The notes: generated from the sequence alone by a model not told the origin. 64,000 bases of DNA from Sphingosinicella sp. CPCC 101087 (GCF_004151485.1 NZ_SBFF01000006.1:124001-188000); one strand, 5' to 3'. Positions 1-9,952 are shown, numbered from the stretch's first letter. Translations and numbers: made by a program.

Positions 1-21
1 GATCAACGCCATTCCGGCGGC

Positions 22-60
22 AGAAAGAAAGAAGGGCGGAGCGGCATCGCCGCCCCGCCC
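22..60 (-). terminator. Rho-independent terminator after the TonB receptor
   Basis: A GC-rich inverted repeat (GGGCGG-a-GCGGC, loop ATC, matching arm with one A/C mismatch) lies at 34-60. On the minus strand it is followed by a T-rich run (TTCTTTCTTTCT). It sits just past the stop codon of the receptor gene. Confidence 0.6.
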
Positions 61-79
61 TCCCCTCGCAAGGACGACG

Positions 80-3000
80 CTAGAAGCGGACGCGGGCGCC
101 CACCTTGAAGTAACGGCCGAGGATGCCGTCGAAGTAAGTGACGCGGCTCGCCTGACCGGTTGGGGCCGGGAAAGGCGGATCCGTGTCGAGCACGTTGTCG
201 ACGATGAACCGCACCTGGAACTGCTCGCTCACGTCGTACGAGAGAGACGTGTTGAAGAACACGACGTCGCCGACGCGCGGCACGTCGTAGGTGCCGGGTT
301 GCGCGTCCGGATCGATCAGCGTCGGCCCGATATACTGGGCCTGAAGCTGTGCCCGAAGGCCCTCGTTCGAATAGGTCAGGTTCGTCGTGAACTGGTGCTT
401 CGAATAGCCCACCGAGTTGCGAAGTGTCGTGAGGTCGCCCTGGCCGACGCGGAACTCGAGTTCGTCATTGTACAGATAGTTGACCCCGAGGTTTACCGCG
501 CTGTTCGATCCCAGGAAGGGTGTGTCGATGCGCCACTGGAGTTCGGCGACGAGGCCGGCGAAGGAGCGGGACGCCGCATTGGCGAAGCCCGTCTGGATGA
601 AGGTGATCTGCCCCTGCGCGTCACGGGTGAACTGGTCGCAGATCGCCGAGGGGAAGGACGGATCGTCATAGCAGGCTTGCAGCGTCTGCTCCGCGTTCAG
701 GCTCTGGATCGCGCCTTCAAGCTCGATGTCGACCCAATCGACGGCGAGCGTCAGGCCCGGCAGGAAGCGCGGCCGCACGACCGCACCAACCGTCCAGGCG
801 TCGGCTTTCTCGTTCGCAAGTTCGGTGTTGCCCTGGAGCGTGCCGCGCGTCGTGAAGTCGACGATGTTCGATTGGAAGTTGGCCGGCAGTCCGTCCGCGG
901 CGCAGTTCGCCTGACGGGTCGCCGGATTGGGACCCGCGTTGAGGAAGCGGGAGTCGCACGGATCATCGGCCGTGGTGAAGATCTGGCTGGTCGGATTGAA
1001 CAGCTCGGTCACTGCCGGCGCCCGCACCGACCGGGTGAAATTCCCGCGGAAGGTGATGTCCTGGATCGGCTGCCAGGTCGCGCCGACCGTCCACGTCGGG
1101 TCGCCGCCGGCCAGCGAGTGATCGATGTAGCGGAAGGCGCCGTTCAGCTCGAGCGAGTAGATCAGAGGAATGTTCTGGTCGCGCCCGATCAGCGGAACCG
1201 TGAGCTCACCAAAGAATTCGTCGGTGTTGAACTCGCCGGACACCGGGTCGATCGGAATCGAGCGGCCGAACTGCGTCCGCCCACCGTCGGGGTCGTCCGG
1301 ATCCGGAAGGCCGAAATAGAATGCGCCGGGGTCGAACTCGGAGCTTTCCTCGCGATGTTCGTAGCCGATCGCGAACCCGACCGGACCGCCCCAGATATCG
1401 AAAAGGCTGCCCGAGATCGAAGCGGTGGCGACAAGCTGATCGTTCTCCGCGCGAGGATCGGCAAAGGTGGTGATGTAGTCGATGGCGCGCTGGTCGATCT
1501 GGTTCCCGAACGGATTGATCGGGAAGCATTGCGAGCTGATCGTGGCGATCGGCGCATTCACGCCCCCAGGGGCGCAGACGATATTGCCGTTGGCGTCGGT
1601 GACCGCGTTGATCGCATTCTCGAAGTTCTGCTGGACGAGGACGCGCTCGCGGCCTTTCGTGACCGACTTCCCGTAATTGCCGACCACCTCGAAACGCATG
1701 CCGCGACCGAACAGCTCGAAATCGCCGTCGATGCCGCCGACCACGCGCCACAATTCGACGGTCGAATAGCCGTCGGATGGTATGATGTCGGTGTTGGCGC
1801 GGCCGAGATAGAAATAGTCTTGAGGAGCGCCCCCCAGATTCTGGTCGCTCACGGGGTTGGAGGCGATCGATTGCTGGATCGCCGCACGCGCAGCCGGCGA
1901 CAGGAACGGATTGTCGATGCTGAGGATGAGATTCCCGTCGGTCCCGCCCGCTACATCGAACAGCCCGGTATTATAGACTGGCTGGTCGCGGAGCTGACGC
2001 CCTCGGCTGTTGGCGTACCAGAACTCGCCGAAGGCCCGGAGGTTGTCGGTTATCTGATATTGAGTGACGACGGCGCCGAGGTAGCGGCGGGTTTCCGCCA
2101 GCAGATTCTCCGGAAGGGCGAAGCCATTGCCGCCGTTGAAGTTGATCAGATTGCCGGTCTGTTCTCCGAAGTTGATCGGCACCAAGTTGCCCGCGGCGTC
2201 GAATCCGAGCGGATTGCCGGCCGCGTCGGTAACGCTGGGCTGGCCGCCGCCGGCAGCTTGAGCGGGCGACAGAGGGAAGCCGTCCGTGACCAGCGGGACG
2301 CCATAAGCGGAAAGCGCCGGAATGCGCCGATCCTCGATCAGGCACTGGTCGAACTCTGAACTTGGCAGGCAGGTGGTGAAGAAGCGGCCGAGGCCCTCCC
2401 CCGGTCGCGACTCGCCGACCAGGCCGTCCTGCCGATTATATTCCAAGGCGACCGTGATATTGCCGCGGCCACCCCCGAAGTTGAGGCCGGCCAGGGCGCC
2501 GAGGCGATATTCCGGGGCGTCACCCAGCTCGGAGATGCCCGCCTGGGCATCGAGCATGATGCCTTCAAAGTCGCGCTTGGTGATCACGTTCACGGTGCCG
2601 GCGATGGCGTCCGATCCGTAGATCGGGGCGCCGCCGACGGCGATGGTCTCGACGCGGTCGACGAGCATGGTCGGGAAGATGTTGAAGTCGACCTGCGAAC
2701 CGGCGCCGGTCGGGCCGAAGATCGAGGACGTATTCGAACTGACAAAGCGGCGTCCGTTGACGACGGTGAGCGTGCGCTGATCGCCGAGGCCGAAGAAATT
2801 GACGAAGCTCTGGCCGGAGCCGAACGCACCCGACTGGCCGCCGACCGGATTGTTGCCGGGCAAGCCGAAGGCCGGCAGCTCGTCGAGCGCGTCTCCGAGA
2901 TTGGTGTAGCCGCGCAGCTCGATCTGCTCCGACCCCAGCACGACCGCCGGCTGCGGCGTGTCGAAATTGGCGCGTGCGATGCGCGAGCCGGTCACGACGA

Positions 3001-3169
3001 CCGTTTGCTGGTCGGTCGCCATATCGTCCGCCACCGTCTGGGCGCCCGTGGTCGCATCCGGCTGGACCGCTTCATCCTGGGCAAGGGCAGTCCCCGGCAC
3101 AGCGGCAACGGAGATGGCGAGGGTCGATGCGGAAAGAAAAGCTTTCTCGATGAGGTTGGCGCTACGCAT
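80..3169 (-). CDS. TonB-dependent outer-membrane receptor
   Basis: A 1029-residue outer-membrane receptor that would take up a large substrate using energy from TonB-ExbB-ExbD. The N-terminus is a signal peptide ending near ALAQ. It is followed by a TonB-box-like stretch (QTVVVTGSRI), a plug domain (LRGYTNLGDALDELP) and a long beta-barrel that ends in an aromatic residue (KVGARVRF), as is usual for barrel insertion. An in-frame ATG lies 57 bases upstream (3226), but the signal peptide fits best from 3169. Very Asn/Gly-rich extracellular loops are typical of the sphingomonad receptors of this size. No substrate gene lies next to it, so the ligand is unknown. It stands alone with its own terminator. 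Confidence 0.9.
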   Translation of the reverse strand: MRSANLIEKAFLSASTLAISVAAVPGTALAQDEAVQPDATTGAQTVADDMATDQQTVVVTGSRIARANFDTPQPAVVLGSEQIELRGYTNLGDALDELPAFGLPGNNPVGGQSGAFGSGQSFVNFFGLGDQRTLTVVNGRRFVSSNTSSIFGPTGAGSQVDFNIFPTMLVDRVETIAVGGAPIYGSDAIAGTVNVITKRDFEGIMLDAQAGISELGDAPEYRLGALAGLNFGGGRGNITVALEYNRQDGLVGESRPGEGLGRFFTTCLPSSEFDQCLIEDRRIPALSAYGVPLVTDGFPLSPAQAAGGGQPSVTDAAGNPLGFDAAGNLVPINFGEQTGNLINFNGGNGFALPENLLAETRRYLGAVVTQYQITDNLRAFGEFWYANSRGRQLRDQPVYNTGLFDVAGGTDGNLILSIDNPFLSPAARAAIQQSIASNPVSDQNLGGAPQDYFYLGRANTDIIPSDGYSTVELWRVVGGIDGDFELFGRGMRFEVVGNYGKSVTKGRERVLVQQNFENAINAVTDANGNIVCAPGGVNAPIATISSQCFPINPFGNQIDQRAIDYITTFADPRAENDQLVATASISGSLFDIWGGPVGFAIGYEHREESSEFDPGAFYFGLPDPDDPDGGRTQFGRSIPIDPVSGEFNTDEFFGELTVPLIGRDQNIPLIYSLELNGAFRYIDHSLAGGDPTWTVGATWQPIQDITFRGNFTRSVRAPAVTELFNPTSQIFTTADDPCDSRFLNAGPNPATRQANCAADGLPANFQSNIVDFTTRGTLQGNTELANEKADAWTVGAVVRPRFLPGLTLAVDWVDIELEGAIQSLNAEQTLQACYDDPSFPSAICDQFTRDAQGQITFIQTGFANAASRSFAGLVAELQWRIDTPFLGSNSAVNLGVNYLYNDELEFRVGQGDLTTLRNSVGYSKHQFTTNLTYSNEGLRAQLQAQYIGPTLIDPDAQPGTYDVPRVGDVVFFNTSLSYDVSEQFQVRFIVDNVLDTDPPFPAPTGQASRVTYFDGILGRYFKVGARVRF

Positions 3170-3453
3170 GTCGGGCACTTTCTTCAGCTGTGGATACCCC
3201 TTCCGTCTACGGACGGAGTCGCGCACGATCGCTCGCGCGCTAGACGCACACGAATGTTCGTTCGGAAGGATTGAACGCTGATTAGGGCCGTCCGGGCGCG
3301 AACAACCTACCGTATTTTCCGTAGGTGAGCCAAAGTTTCAAGCAATGTTGCATAGTTGCCACAGATGGCGATGCGCCGACTTGCCCCACCCGCCGCGGCC
3401 TGCGCGCAACAGGGAAGCCCTCCACTCGGCACGGAACGCGCGCCCGGAGCAGT
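3170..3453. other. Intergenic region upstream of the TonB receptor
   Basis: A non-coding stretch between the start of the receptor and the ahcY terminator. It should hold the receptor promoter, but I see no convincing -35/-10 pair or regulator box. Short open frames here overlap each other and have no ribosome-binding site. Confidence 0.4.
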
Positions 3454-3487
3454 AACAAAAATGCCCCCCCATTGGATGGGAGGGCAT
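3454..3487 (-). terminator. Rho-independent terminator of ahcY
   Basis: On the minus strand a hairpin with arms ATGCCC-t-CCCAT and ATGGG-g-GGGCAT is followed by TTTTTG. It begins about 20 bases after the ahcY stop codon. Confidence 0.75.
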
Positions 3488-3507
3488 CTGTGACGACGAT
3501 CGGGAGA

Positions 3508-4920
3508 TCAGTAGCGGTAGTGATCCGGCTTGAACGGCCCCTCGACCGGCACGCCGATATAGTCGGCCTGGCGCTGGCTGAGCGTGGTCAGCTTCACGCC
3601 GAGCTTGTCGAGGTGGAGCGCGGCGACCTTCTCGTCGAGATGCTTGGGCAGGACATAGACGTCGTTCTTATACTCGCCCACGTTCGTCCAGAGCTCGATC
3701 TGCGCCAGCACCTGGTTGGTGAAGGACGAGCTCATCACGAAACTCGGATGGCCGGTGGCGCAGCCCAAGTTTACCAGCCGTCCCTTGGCGAGCACGATGA
3801 TCTTCTTGCCGTCCGGGAATTCGACTTCGTCGACCTGCGGCTTGATCTCGGTCCATTTCATGTTCTGCAGACCGGTGATCTGAATCTCGCTGTCGAAGTG
3901 GCCGATGTTGCAGACGATCGCCATATTCTTCATCGCCCGCATGTGATCGACGGTGATGACGTCCATGTTGCCGGTAGCGGTGACGAAGATGTCGGCGCGG
4001 GTCGCCGCCTCCTCCATGGTCACCACCTCAAAACCCTCCATCGCCGCCTGGAGCGCGCAGATCGGGTCGATCTCGGTGACGATGACGCGCGCCCCGCCAT
4101 TGCGGAGGCTCTGCGCCGAGCCCTTGCCGACGTCGCCGAACCCGGCCACGCACGCGATCTTGCCGGCGAGCATCACGTCGGTGGCGCGGCGGATCGCGTC
4201 GACCAAGCTCTCGCGGCAGCCGTAGAGATTGTCGAACTTGGACTTGGTGACGCTGTCGTTGACGTTGATCGCCGGGAAGGGAAGCTTGCCCTTCTTGCTC
4301 AGCTCGTAGAGCCGGTGAACGCCGGTCGTGGTCTCCTCGGAGACGCCGCGGATCGCCTGCACCGTCTTGGTCAGAAAGCCCGGCGATTGCTGGATGCGAC
4401 GGCGGACGACGCGCTGGAAGACTTCTTCCTCCTCGTTCTCGGGAGCCGGGAATTCCTCGCCCGCTTCGATCCGCGCGCCCCAAAGGGCGAACATCGTGGC
4501 ATCGCCGCCATCGTCCAGGATCAGGTTGCAGGTTTCGCCATTCCCCCAGTCGAAGATCCGGTCGACATAGTCCCAATATTCCTCGAGCGTCTCGCCTTTG
4601 ATGGCGAACACCGGAACGCCGGACGCCGCGATGGCGGCGGCAGCATGATCCTGGGTCGAAAAGATGTTGCAGCTCGCCCAGCGCACTTCGGCGCCGAGTG
4701 CCGTCAGTGTCTCGATCAGCACCGCGGTCTGGATCGTCATGTGGAGCGAACCGGTGATACGCGCGCCGGCCAGCGGCTTGGCGGTGCCATATTCCGCGCG
4801 AAGCGCCATCAAGCCGGGCATCTCGGTCTCGGCGATCTCGATCTCCTTGCGGCCGAACTCGGCCAGGGAAAGGTCGCGGATCACATAATCACTGAACGTG
4901 GGCTGGGGCTGGGTCGCCAA
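3508..4920 (-). CDS. ahcY: Adenosylhomocysteinase
   Basis: S-adenosyl-L-homocysteine hydrolase: it splits SAH to adenosine and homocysteine, which keeps the methylation cycle running. The protein has 470 residues, the long bacterial form, with the NAD-binding motif [14 protein letters not shown], the conserved [16 protein letters not shown] stretch around the active-site lysine, and the C-terminal PFKPDHYRY. The start chosen is TTG at 4920, because GGAG lies seven bases before it and the product then begins [11 protein letters not shown]. An in-frame ATG at 4956 lacks a good ribosome-binding site. A palindromic operator lies about 90 bp upstream, so the gene is probably controlled by methylation status and has its own promoter. 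Confidence 0.95.
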   Translation of the reverse strand: MATQPQPTFSDYVIRDLSLAEFGRKEIEIAETEMPGLMALRAEYGTAKPLAGARITGSLHMTIQTAVLIETLTALGAEVRWASCNIFSTQDHAAAAIAASGVPVFAIKGETLEEYWDYVDRIFDWGNGETCNLILDDGGDATMFALWGARIEAGEEFPAPENEEEEVFQRVVRRRIQQSPGFLTKTVQAIRGVSEETTTGVHRLYELSKKGKLPFPAINVNDSVTKSKFDNLYGCRESLVDAIRRATDVMLAGKIACVAGFGDVGKGSAQSLRNGGARVIVTEIDPICALQAAMEGFEVVTMEEAATRADIFVTATGNMDVITVDHMRAMKNMAIVCNIGHFDSEIQITGLQNMKWTEIKPQVDEVEFPDGKKIIVLAKGRLVNLGCATGHPSFVMSSSFTNQVLAQIELWTNVGEYKNDVYVLPKHLDEKVAALHLDKLGVKLTTLSQRQADYIGVPVEGPFKPDHYRY

Positions 4921-5007
4921 GGAAGGTCTCCTGAAAGTGAAAAGCCGCCGGCCCATGGACCATGGCGGTCGTGAGGCTCACCTAGCGACGACGGTCGGCA
5001 AATGCAA

Positions 5008-5027
5008 ATATAAAGATATCTTTATAT
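5008..5027. promoter_or_regulatory. Perfect 20-bp palindrome, SahR/SamR-like operator of ahcY
   Basis: The sequence is ATATAAAGAT|ATCTTTATAT, an exact AT-rich palindrome in GC-rich DNA, between yqgE and ahcY. It resembles the operators described for ArsR-family regulators of the methionine/SAM cycle (SahR, SamR) in Proteobacteria. Its place upstream of ahcY fits that role. The regulator gene is not in this window, so the assignment rests on motif shape and context. Confidence 0.65.
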
Positions 5028-5044
5028 CCGAATTCCCGAACCGT

Positions 5045-5605
5045 TCAGGCCGTTCCGGACTCGGCGGTCAGCAGCCGCGGGTCGATCCCGGCGCCCTTGA
5101 ACGCGGCCGCCCAGCGCCCGGCAGTCTCGCATTCGTAGAGAAGGGATTCGTCGCCCGGCGTGACGAACCATCCGTGGCGACCCATCTCCTCCTCGAGCTG
5201 GCCGGGACCCCAGCCGGCATAGCCCAAAGCCGCAACCCAACGCGACGGCCCCTTCCCTTCCGCGATCGCCTTCAGCACGTCTAGCGTGGCCGAAAGCATC
5301 CAGCGCTTGCCTACCTGGACGCTCTCGCCGCCGCCCCAATCGGGCGAATGGAGGATGAATCCGCGCTGCGGCTCCACCGGCCCGCCATGATGGATCGGCA
5401 GGTTCGGCGCGCTTCCGGGATCGATTTCGAGTTGCTTCAGGAGGTCGTGGAAACCGAGGCGCGGGATCACCCGGCCGAGTCCGATCCCGAGCGCCCCTTC
5501 CTCGTCGTGGACGCACATGGCAATGACCGCTTTCTCGAACCGCGGATCGCCGATGCCCGGCATGGCGAGCAGGAACTGACCACTGAGAAACCTGGGAGAA
5601 TCCAT
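5045..5605 (-). CDS. YqgE/AlgH family protein
   Basis: A 186-residue member of the DUF179 (YqgE/AlgH) family, small cytoplasmic proteins whose biochemical role is not settled. The family hallmarks are visible: the N-terminal FLLAMPGIGDPRFEKAV, CVHDEEGALGIGLGR, the HHGGPV motif, and near the C-terminus ALGYAGWGPGQLEEE. The length is normal for the family. The ATG at 5605 is the first start in frame with this homology. The gene is transcribed in the same direction as ahcY, but the operator between them suggests separate control. Confidence 0.9.
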   Translation of the reverse strand: MDSPRFLSGQFLLAMPGIGDPRFEKAVIAMCVHDEEGALGIGLGRVIPRLGFHDLLKQLEIDPGSAPNLPIHHGGPVEPQRGFILHSPDWGGGESVQVGKRWMLSATLDVLKAIAEGKGPSRWVAALGYAGWGPGQLEEEMGRHGWFVTPGDESLLYECETAGRWAAAFKGAGIDPRLLTAESGTA

Positions 5606-5778
5606 GAATGGGCCTATAGGCGCGCCGCACGGGGTACGACAGGGTTTTGCGACGGCGCGCCCTCCCCTTTGCGGGGAGCGACCCCGTTGCTAGAGCGACG
5701 CCGATCCGGAGAAGATCCGGACGCGAGCCATAGGGCGGCGGCGCTAGGCCGGTCCGCCCGCAAGCGATGGAGGAATGA

Positions 5779-6261
5779 ATGACGATCAAGGCCGGTGAGA
5801 AGATTCCCCAGGCTACCCTCCTGAAGGCGACCCCCGAAGGCCCGCAGCCGGTCGATACCGATTCCTTCTTCGCCGGCCGGAAGGTCGCGCTTTTCTCGGT
5901 TCCCGGCGCCTTCACCCCAACCTGCTCCGCGCGTCACCTGCCCGGCTACGTCGAGCGGGCGGGGGATCTGAAGGGCAAGGGCATCGACGAGGTCGCCTGC
6001 GTGGCGGTGAACGACGCCTTTGTCATGCAGGCGTGGGGACAGCAGGCCGGCGCCGACGGCAAGGTGACGATGCTAGCGGACGGCAATGGCGATTTCGCAA
6101 AGGCGCTCGGCCTCACCATGGACGCATCGAAGTTTGGAATGGGCACGCGCGGCCAGCGCTGGTCGGCGATCGTCGAAGACGGCGTCGTGAGCGCACTCAA
6201 TATCGAGGAACCGGGCGCGTTCAGCGTTTCCGGCGCGGAGCACCTGCTGGGTCAGCTTTAG
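5779..6261 (+). CDS. Peroxiredoxin, Prx5 type
   Basis: A 160-residue thiol peroxidase that would reduce peroxides in the cytoplasm, probably with glutathione/glutaredoxin. The peroxidatic cysteine sits in the motif PGAFTPTCSARHLPGY. The later WGQQ..ADGNGDFAKALGL segment and the TRGQRWSAIVEDG strand are typical of the Prx5 subfamily. The chain has only two cysteines besides the peroxidatic one and no fused glutaredoxin domain. A strong ribosome-binding site (GGAGGAATGA) precedes the ATG. The gene stands alone, diverging from yqgE. Confidence 0.92.
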   Translation: MTIKAGEKIPQATLLKATPEGPQPVDTDSFFAGRKVALFSVPGAFTPTCSARHLPGYVERAGDLKGKGIDEVACVAVNDAFVMQAWGQQAGADGKVTMLADGNGDFAKALGLTMDASKFGMGTRGQRWSAIVEDGVVSALNIEEPGAFSVSGAEHLLGQL

Positions 6262-6544
6262 GCCCGATGCGCCGTCCTGCCCCGGATGCGTGTCGCACCG
6301 GGCTGGTCTGGCGAAACCTTGCGGCATCCGATGCATTGAATCCGCCTTCCTTGCCGATGGAGAGCGGCCATGGCGGAGTGCATCGGTCCCGAGGACCAGA
6401 TCGGACCTGGCGAATGGGATGCGCGCGAGGTCGCCCGGCGTCACCGTGATGGGTGTGGCCGGCCGTTGAGCCCGGTTATGAAGACCGCCGTCACGGCCCG
6501 GGAACTCGCCCGCGGCTCGCTTGCGCGCGAGCCGCGAAAATAGG

Positions 6545-7057
6545 TCAGCGGAGAACTTCCGCGGCAAATCGTTCCGACTGGTTCGCGAAGACCAGGAGAT
6601 TGACCGCCAAATTGCCGCGAACGAAGCCGTAATCGGCCGTCAAATAGCGCTGCAGCGCCGGACGCCCGTCCGCGGTGAGGAAGGCGCGGGAGAAAGCGTA
6701 GCGGCGATTGAACTGCTGGATGCTTGCGGCGAGCTGCTCCGCCGAAATCTCGGCAGGCCGATTCCACACCGCCTGAATGCTGATCGCCTTGCACGCTCCC
6801 CCACCGGCCTCGCAGCTGCCGAACAGGATCGCCGCGCGACGGTTGTTGGGGAAAGTGACGGCGAGCGCCGGCCGGTCGGCCGTGCCGCGCCGCTCCGCCC
6901 GGGCGCCGATCTGGGCGAGCACCGTCTCCACCGTTGCATAGTTGAATGTCGGCAGCAGCTGACGGTTCTCCGGCGCCGCCGGATTCCATCGCGCCGGCAC
7001 CGTCTGCGCCGCAGCCGGGGCGGCGACTAGCATCAGCACGGCGAGTGCGGCTCGCAT
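6545..7057 (-). CDS. YbjN domain-containing secreted protein
   Basis: A 170-residue protein with a clear signal peptide (MRAALAVLMLVAAPAAAQT), so probably periplasmic. The mature part matches the YbjN / sensory-transduction-regulator fold: a helix with VETVLAQIG, a strand LAVTFPNNRRAAILFGSC, then AVWNRPAEIS, a Tyr-Phe-rich helix and the closing LLVFANQSERFAAEVL. YbjN proteins are thought to bind other proteins as chaperone-like factors; none has a clear catalytic role. The two cysteines (GSCEAGGGACK) could form a disulfide. The neighbours give no further clue. The 283 bases upstream of the peroxiredoxin side (6262-6544) show only GC-rich hairpins. Confidence 0.75.
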   Translation of the reverse strand: MRAALAVLMLVAAPAAAQTVPARWNPAAPENRQLLPTFNYATVETVLAQIGARAERRGTADRPALAVTFPNNRRAAILFGSCEAGGGACKAISIQAVWNRPAEISAEQLAASIQQFNRRYAFSRAFLTADGRPALQRYLTADYGFVRGNLAVNLLVFANQSERFAAEVLR

Positions 7058-7232
7058 TCTATCCTCCGAACTAGAGCGCTCCCCGAATCGGCGGGAACCG
7101 GCTTTGCGTCAGCGACGCGACAACAATTTGAACCCGGCCCGTTTCCCGACCGCCAGTCGATTTGGATCGGCCGGAACGCTCCGGAAGGCCCGGGGCACTG
7201 CCCGGGCCCGCCTGTACCGGCGATTTACCGGC

Positions 7233-9092
7233 TCACCAGCCGCATTGCTGACCCTGGTTCTGCTCGCGCAGCCAGCCGAGCAGCGGCCGGAAATATTCGA
7301 TCATCGGCTCGGCCGACATTTCGCGCGTGCCGGTGAACGCCTCCAGCGCCTCCGGCCAGGGCTGGGATGCGCCCATCGCCAGCATCTCGTTGAGCCGTCG
7401 CCCGACTTCGCGATTGCCGTAGAAGGAACAGCGATGAAGCGGCCCCTGCCAGCCGGCAATGTCGCACGCCGCCTTGTAGAACTGGAACTGGAGTATCCGG
7501 GCCAGGAAATAGCGGGTGTAGGGGACGCTGGCCGGCACGTGATATTTGGCCCCTGCGTCGAAATGCTGCTCGGTGCGCTCCACGGGCGGGACCACGCCCT
7601 GATATTCGAGCCGCATCCGGTCCCACGCGGCCTGGTAGTCCCCGGGCTGGATCTCGCCGGAGAAGATGCCCCAGCGATAGCGGTCGATCAGAAGCCCGAA
7701 CGGAAGAAAGGCGATCTTGTCGAGTGCCTGGCGCAGCAGCAGTGCGCGATCCTGCTCCTCGTTCGGCAACTGGTTCTGCTGGAGCAGGCCGATCTGGACC
7801 AGATATTCGGGGGTGACCGACAGGGCGATCATGTCGCCGATCGCCTCGTGAAAGCCGTCGTTCGCGCTGTCCATGAAAAGCAAAGGCTGCTGGTTGTAGG
7901 CGCGTTGGTAATAATTGTGGCCCAACTCGTGATGGACGGTGACGAAATCGTCCGCATTCACCCGGGTGCACATCTTGATCCGCAGATCCTCGGCATTGTC
8001 GAGAGTCCATGCTGAGGCATGGCAGATCACCTCCCGGTCGCGCGGCTGGGTGATCATCGATCGTTCCCAGAACGTTTCCGGGAGAGGCGCGAAACCGAGC
8101 GAGCTGAAGAAGGTCTCGCCCTGGCGGACGATCCGCTCTGGCGTGTATTCGGCCTGCTCGAGCAGCTGAGTGAGATCGTAGGGAGCCGCCGCCGAGCCGC
8201 CGGACGCAACGACCGGGTAGATGTTACCCCACTCCTGGGCCCAGAGATTGCCGAGCAGGTCCGCTCTGATCGGGCCGGTTGCCGGCTGGACCTCATCTCC
8301 ATATTGCCGGTTGAGGCCGGCGCGGGAGAAGCAGTGAATCTCCTCGTAGAGCGGCCGGACCTCGTTCCACAGACGCTCGGTGAGCGCAGCGAACTCCTCG
8401 GGGCTCATGTCATATTTCGACCGCCACATTGCGCCCGTGTCGGCAAAGCCGAGCTCCTGCGCGCCGGCGTTGGCGATCTCGACCAGGCGGGCAAATTGCG
8501 GACGCATCGGCGCACCGACATTGTCGTGCCAGCTGGTCCACATCTCCGCCAAATCCTCGGGATCGCGGACCGTTCCCATCCGCGTTTCGATCTCGTTGCC
8601 GGTCAGCGCCTCGCCGTTCATCGTGCCGCGGCCGCGGCCATATTGGGACGTCAGGTCGGTCGAGATCCGGTTCAGCTCCGCGGCAGCCCCCTCCGTGGTC
8701 GGTGCCGGCAAGGTGAGGCCACTGCGCAAGATGTTAAGCTTGCGCTCGGTTTCGGCACTGACGCCGGGCACGTCTTGGTACCGAGCCGCCTCGGTCGCGA
8801 GACGAACGCCCATCCGGGTGCCGATCGTCCCGAAATGGGCGGCGAGCGCATCGGTATCGACGGTGATGTGGGTCGCGTTCACCCACTGGGCGCGAGCGCT
8901 GATGACCGAGAATTCGGCAAGCTCGCGCTCGGCCCGCTGGACGAAGGCCTCGGCCTCGGCCGCGGTCGGCGCTCCCTGTTTTTCTGCTGCCGGCGGCGCC
9001 TTGTCCTGCCCGGTCTGGGCGGATGCTGCGGCGCAGCCGACCGCGACGCAGGCGGAGAATGCAAGGGCGAGCCGGGAGACGCTGCTGTTCAT
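7233..9092 (-). CDS. M2 family metallopeptidase (peptidyl-dipeptidase A-like)
   Basis: A 619-residue zinc peptidase related to angiotensin-converting enzyme, which removes dipeptides from peptide C-termini. The zinc motif HHELGHNYY lies near residue 387, followed about 25 residues later by the third ligand in GFHEAIGDMIALS. ACE-like landmarks GAMWRSKYDMSPEEF and FHVPA-like KYHVPASVPYTRYF are also present. The N-terminus (MNSSVSRLALAFSACVAVGCAAASA) is an export signal, and a cysteine near residue 20 could make it a lipoprotein. The enzyme would act in the periplasm on oligopeptides. It is a single-gene unit. Confidence 0.93.
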   Translation of the reverse strand: MNSSVSRLALAFSACVAVGCAAASAQTGQDKAPPAAEKQGAPTAAEAEAFVQRAERELAEFSVISARAQWVNATHITVDTDALAAHFGTIGTRMGVRLATEAARYQDVPGVSAETERKLNILRSGLTLPAPTTEGAAAELNRISTDLTSQYGRGRGTMNGEALTGNEIETRMGTVRDPEDLAEMWTSWHDNVGAPMRPQFARLVEIANAGAQELGFADTGAMWRSKYDMSPEEFAALTERLWNEVRPLYEEIHCFSRAGLNRQYGDEVQPATGPIRADLLGNLWAQEWGNIYPVVASGGSAAAPYDLTQLLEQAEYTPERIVRQGETFFSSLGFAPLPETFWERSMITQPRDREVICHASAWTLDNAEDLRIKMCTRVNADDFVTVHHELGHNYYQRAYNQQPLLFMDSANDGFHEAIGDMIALSVTPEYLVQIGLLQQNQLPNEEQDRALLLRQALDKIAFLPFGLLIDRYRWGIFSGEIQPGDYQAAWDRMRLEYQGVVPPVERTEQHFDAGAKYHVPASVPYTRYFLARILQFQFYKAACDIAGWQGPLHRCSFYGNREVGRRLNEMLAMGASQPWPEALEAFTGTREMSAEPMIEYFRPLLGWLREQNQGQQCGW

Positions 9093-9187
9093 GGAGACAT
9101 CCTCGTCGGTTTTTCTCTGAATGGCGTCGCTGATGCGCCCGCGGGCGCCGAGCGGTCAAGGGTCTGCGGGCCCGATTCTGGCTGCTC

Positions 9188-9952
9188 TCAGGCCGCGAGG
9201 AAGTCCGCGATCGCGCGTCCCAGGTCCGGCTTGGTCACGGCGCTCATATGCGTGCCGGGCACCTCGACATAGCCGCCGTACGGCAGCTGGCCGGCGAGCG
9301 CCTCGGCCGAACCGTTGTCATCGTCATCGGCGCCCGAAACGATCAGGGTCGGGGTTCGGATCGCACGCAGCTCCGCCTCGCCCGTGTCGACAAAGCTGTC
9401 GAGCAGCGGCAGCAAGGCGGCGGGATCGCCGCCGGTCGTCTTCAGGAAGGCTTCGGCCATCCATTCGGGCGAGCCGCGCTCATGGGTGCCCAGCCCGCGC
9501 AAAATCTGCTTGAAATGCGCCGAGCGCGGACCGGTGGCCAGCAGTCCCTCGAGCCCCATTCCGGCGATCACCAGGCGCCTCGGCCGCGCGCCGCGAACGA
9601 CCATTCGCACGGCGGTTCGCCCACCCAGCGAATAGCCGCCGAGGTCGTAGTCCCGGAGGCGGAGATGGGCGATCAGCGCCAGCCCATCCTGGGCCAGCAC
9701 GTCCGGCGGGTAGCAGGAGGGATCGTGCGGCTTTGTGCTGGTGCCGTGCGCGCGCAGGTCCGGCAGGACCATCCGAAAGCCGCGCGACGCGATCGCCTCG
9801 GCATGGCCGTAGCGCAGCCAATTGGTCTGGGCATCGGAAAAGAGGCCATGCAGGAGCACGACCGGCCGGGCATCCGCCGCACCCAGTTCGTGCCAGGCCA
9901 GCTCGATTCCGTCGGGCGCGAGGAAAGTCTTTCTAATCGGGGAGCTTGCCAA
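9188..9952 (-). CDS. Alpha/beta-fold hydrolase
   Basis: A 254-residue cytoplasmic serine hydrolase. The oxyanion-hole motif is VVLLHGLFSD, the nucleophile elbow GYSLGGRT, the acid follows TLIVSGADDDD, and the catalytic His lies in the C-terminal VPGTHMSAV. The substrate cannot be read from sequence; esters and small amides are usual for this class. The ATG at 9952 overlaps the end of the upstream GFA gene by 20 bases, so the two are probably co-transcribed. Confidence 0.85.
   Translation of the reverse strand: MASSPIRKTFLAPDGIELAWHELGAADARPVVLLHGLFSDAQTNWLRYGHAEAIASRGFRMVLPDLRAHGTSTKPHDPSCYPPDVLAQDGLALIAHLRLRDYDLGGYSLGGRTAVRMVVRGARPRRLVIAGMGLEGLLATGPRSAHFKQILRGLGTHERGSPEWMAEAFLKTTGGDPAALLPLLDSFVDTGEAELRAIRTPTLIVSGADDDDNGSAEALAGQLPYGGYVEVPGTHMSAVTKPDLGRAIADFLAA

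Noticed and set aside
299-2359. Long open frame opposite the TonB receptor
   Set aside because: It is antisense to a clear receptor gene, has no family motif, and such frames are expected in high-GC DNA.
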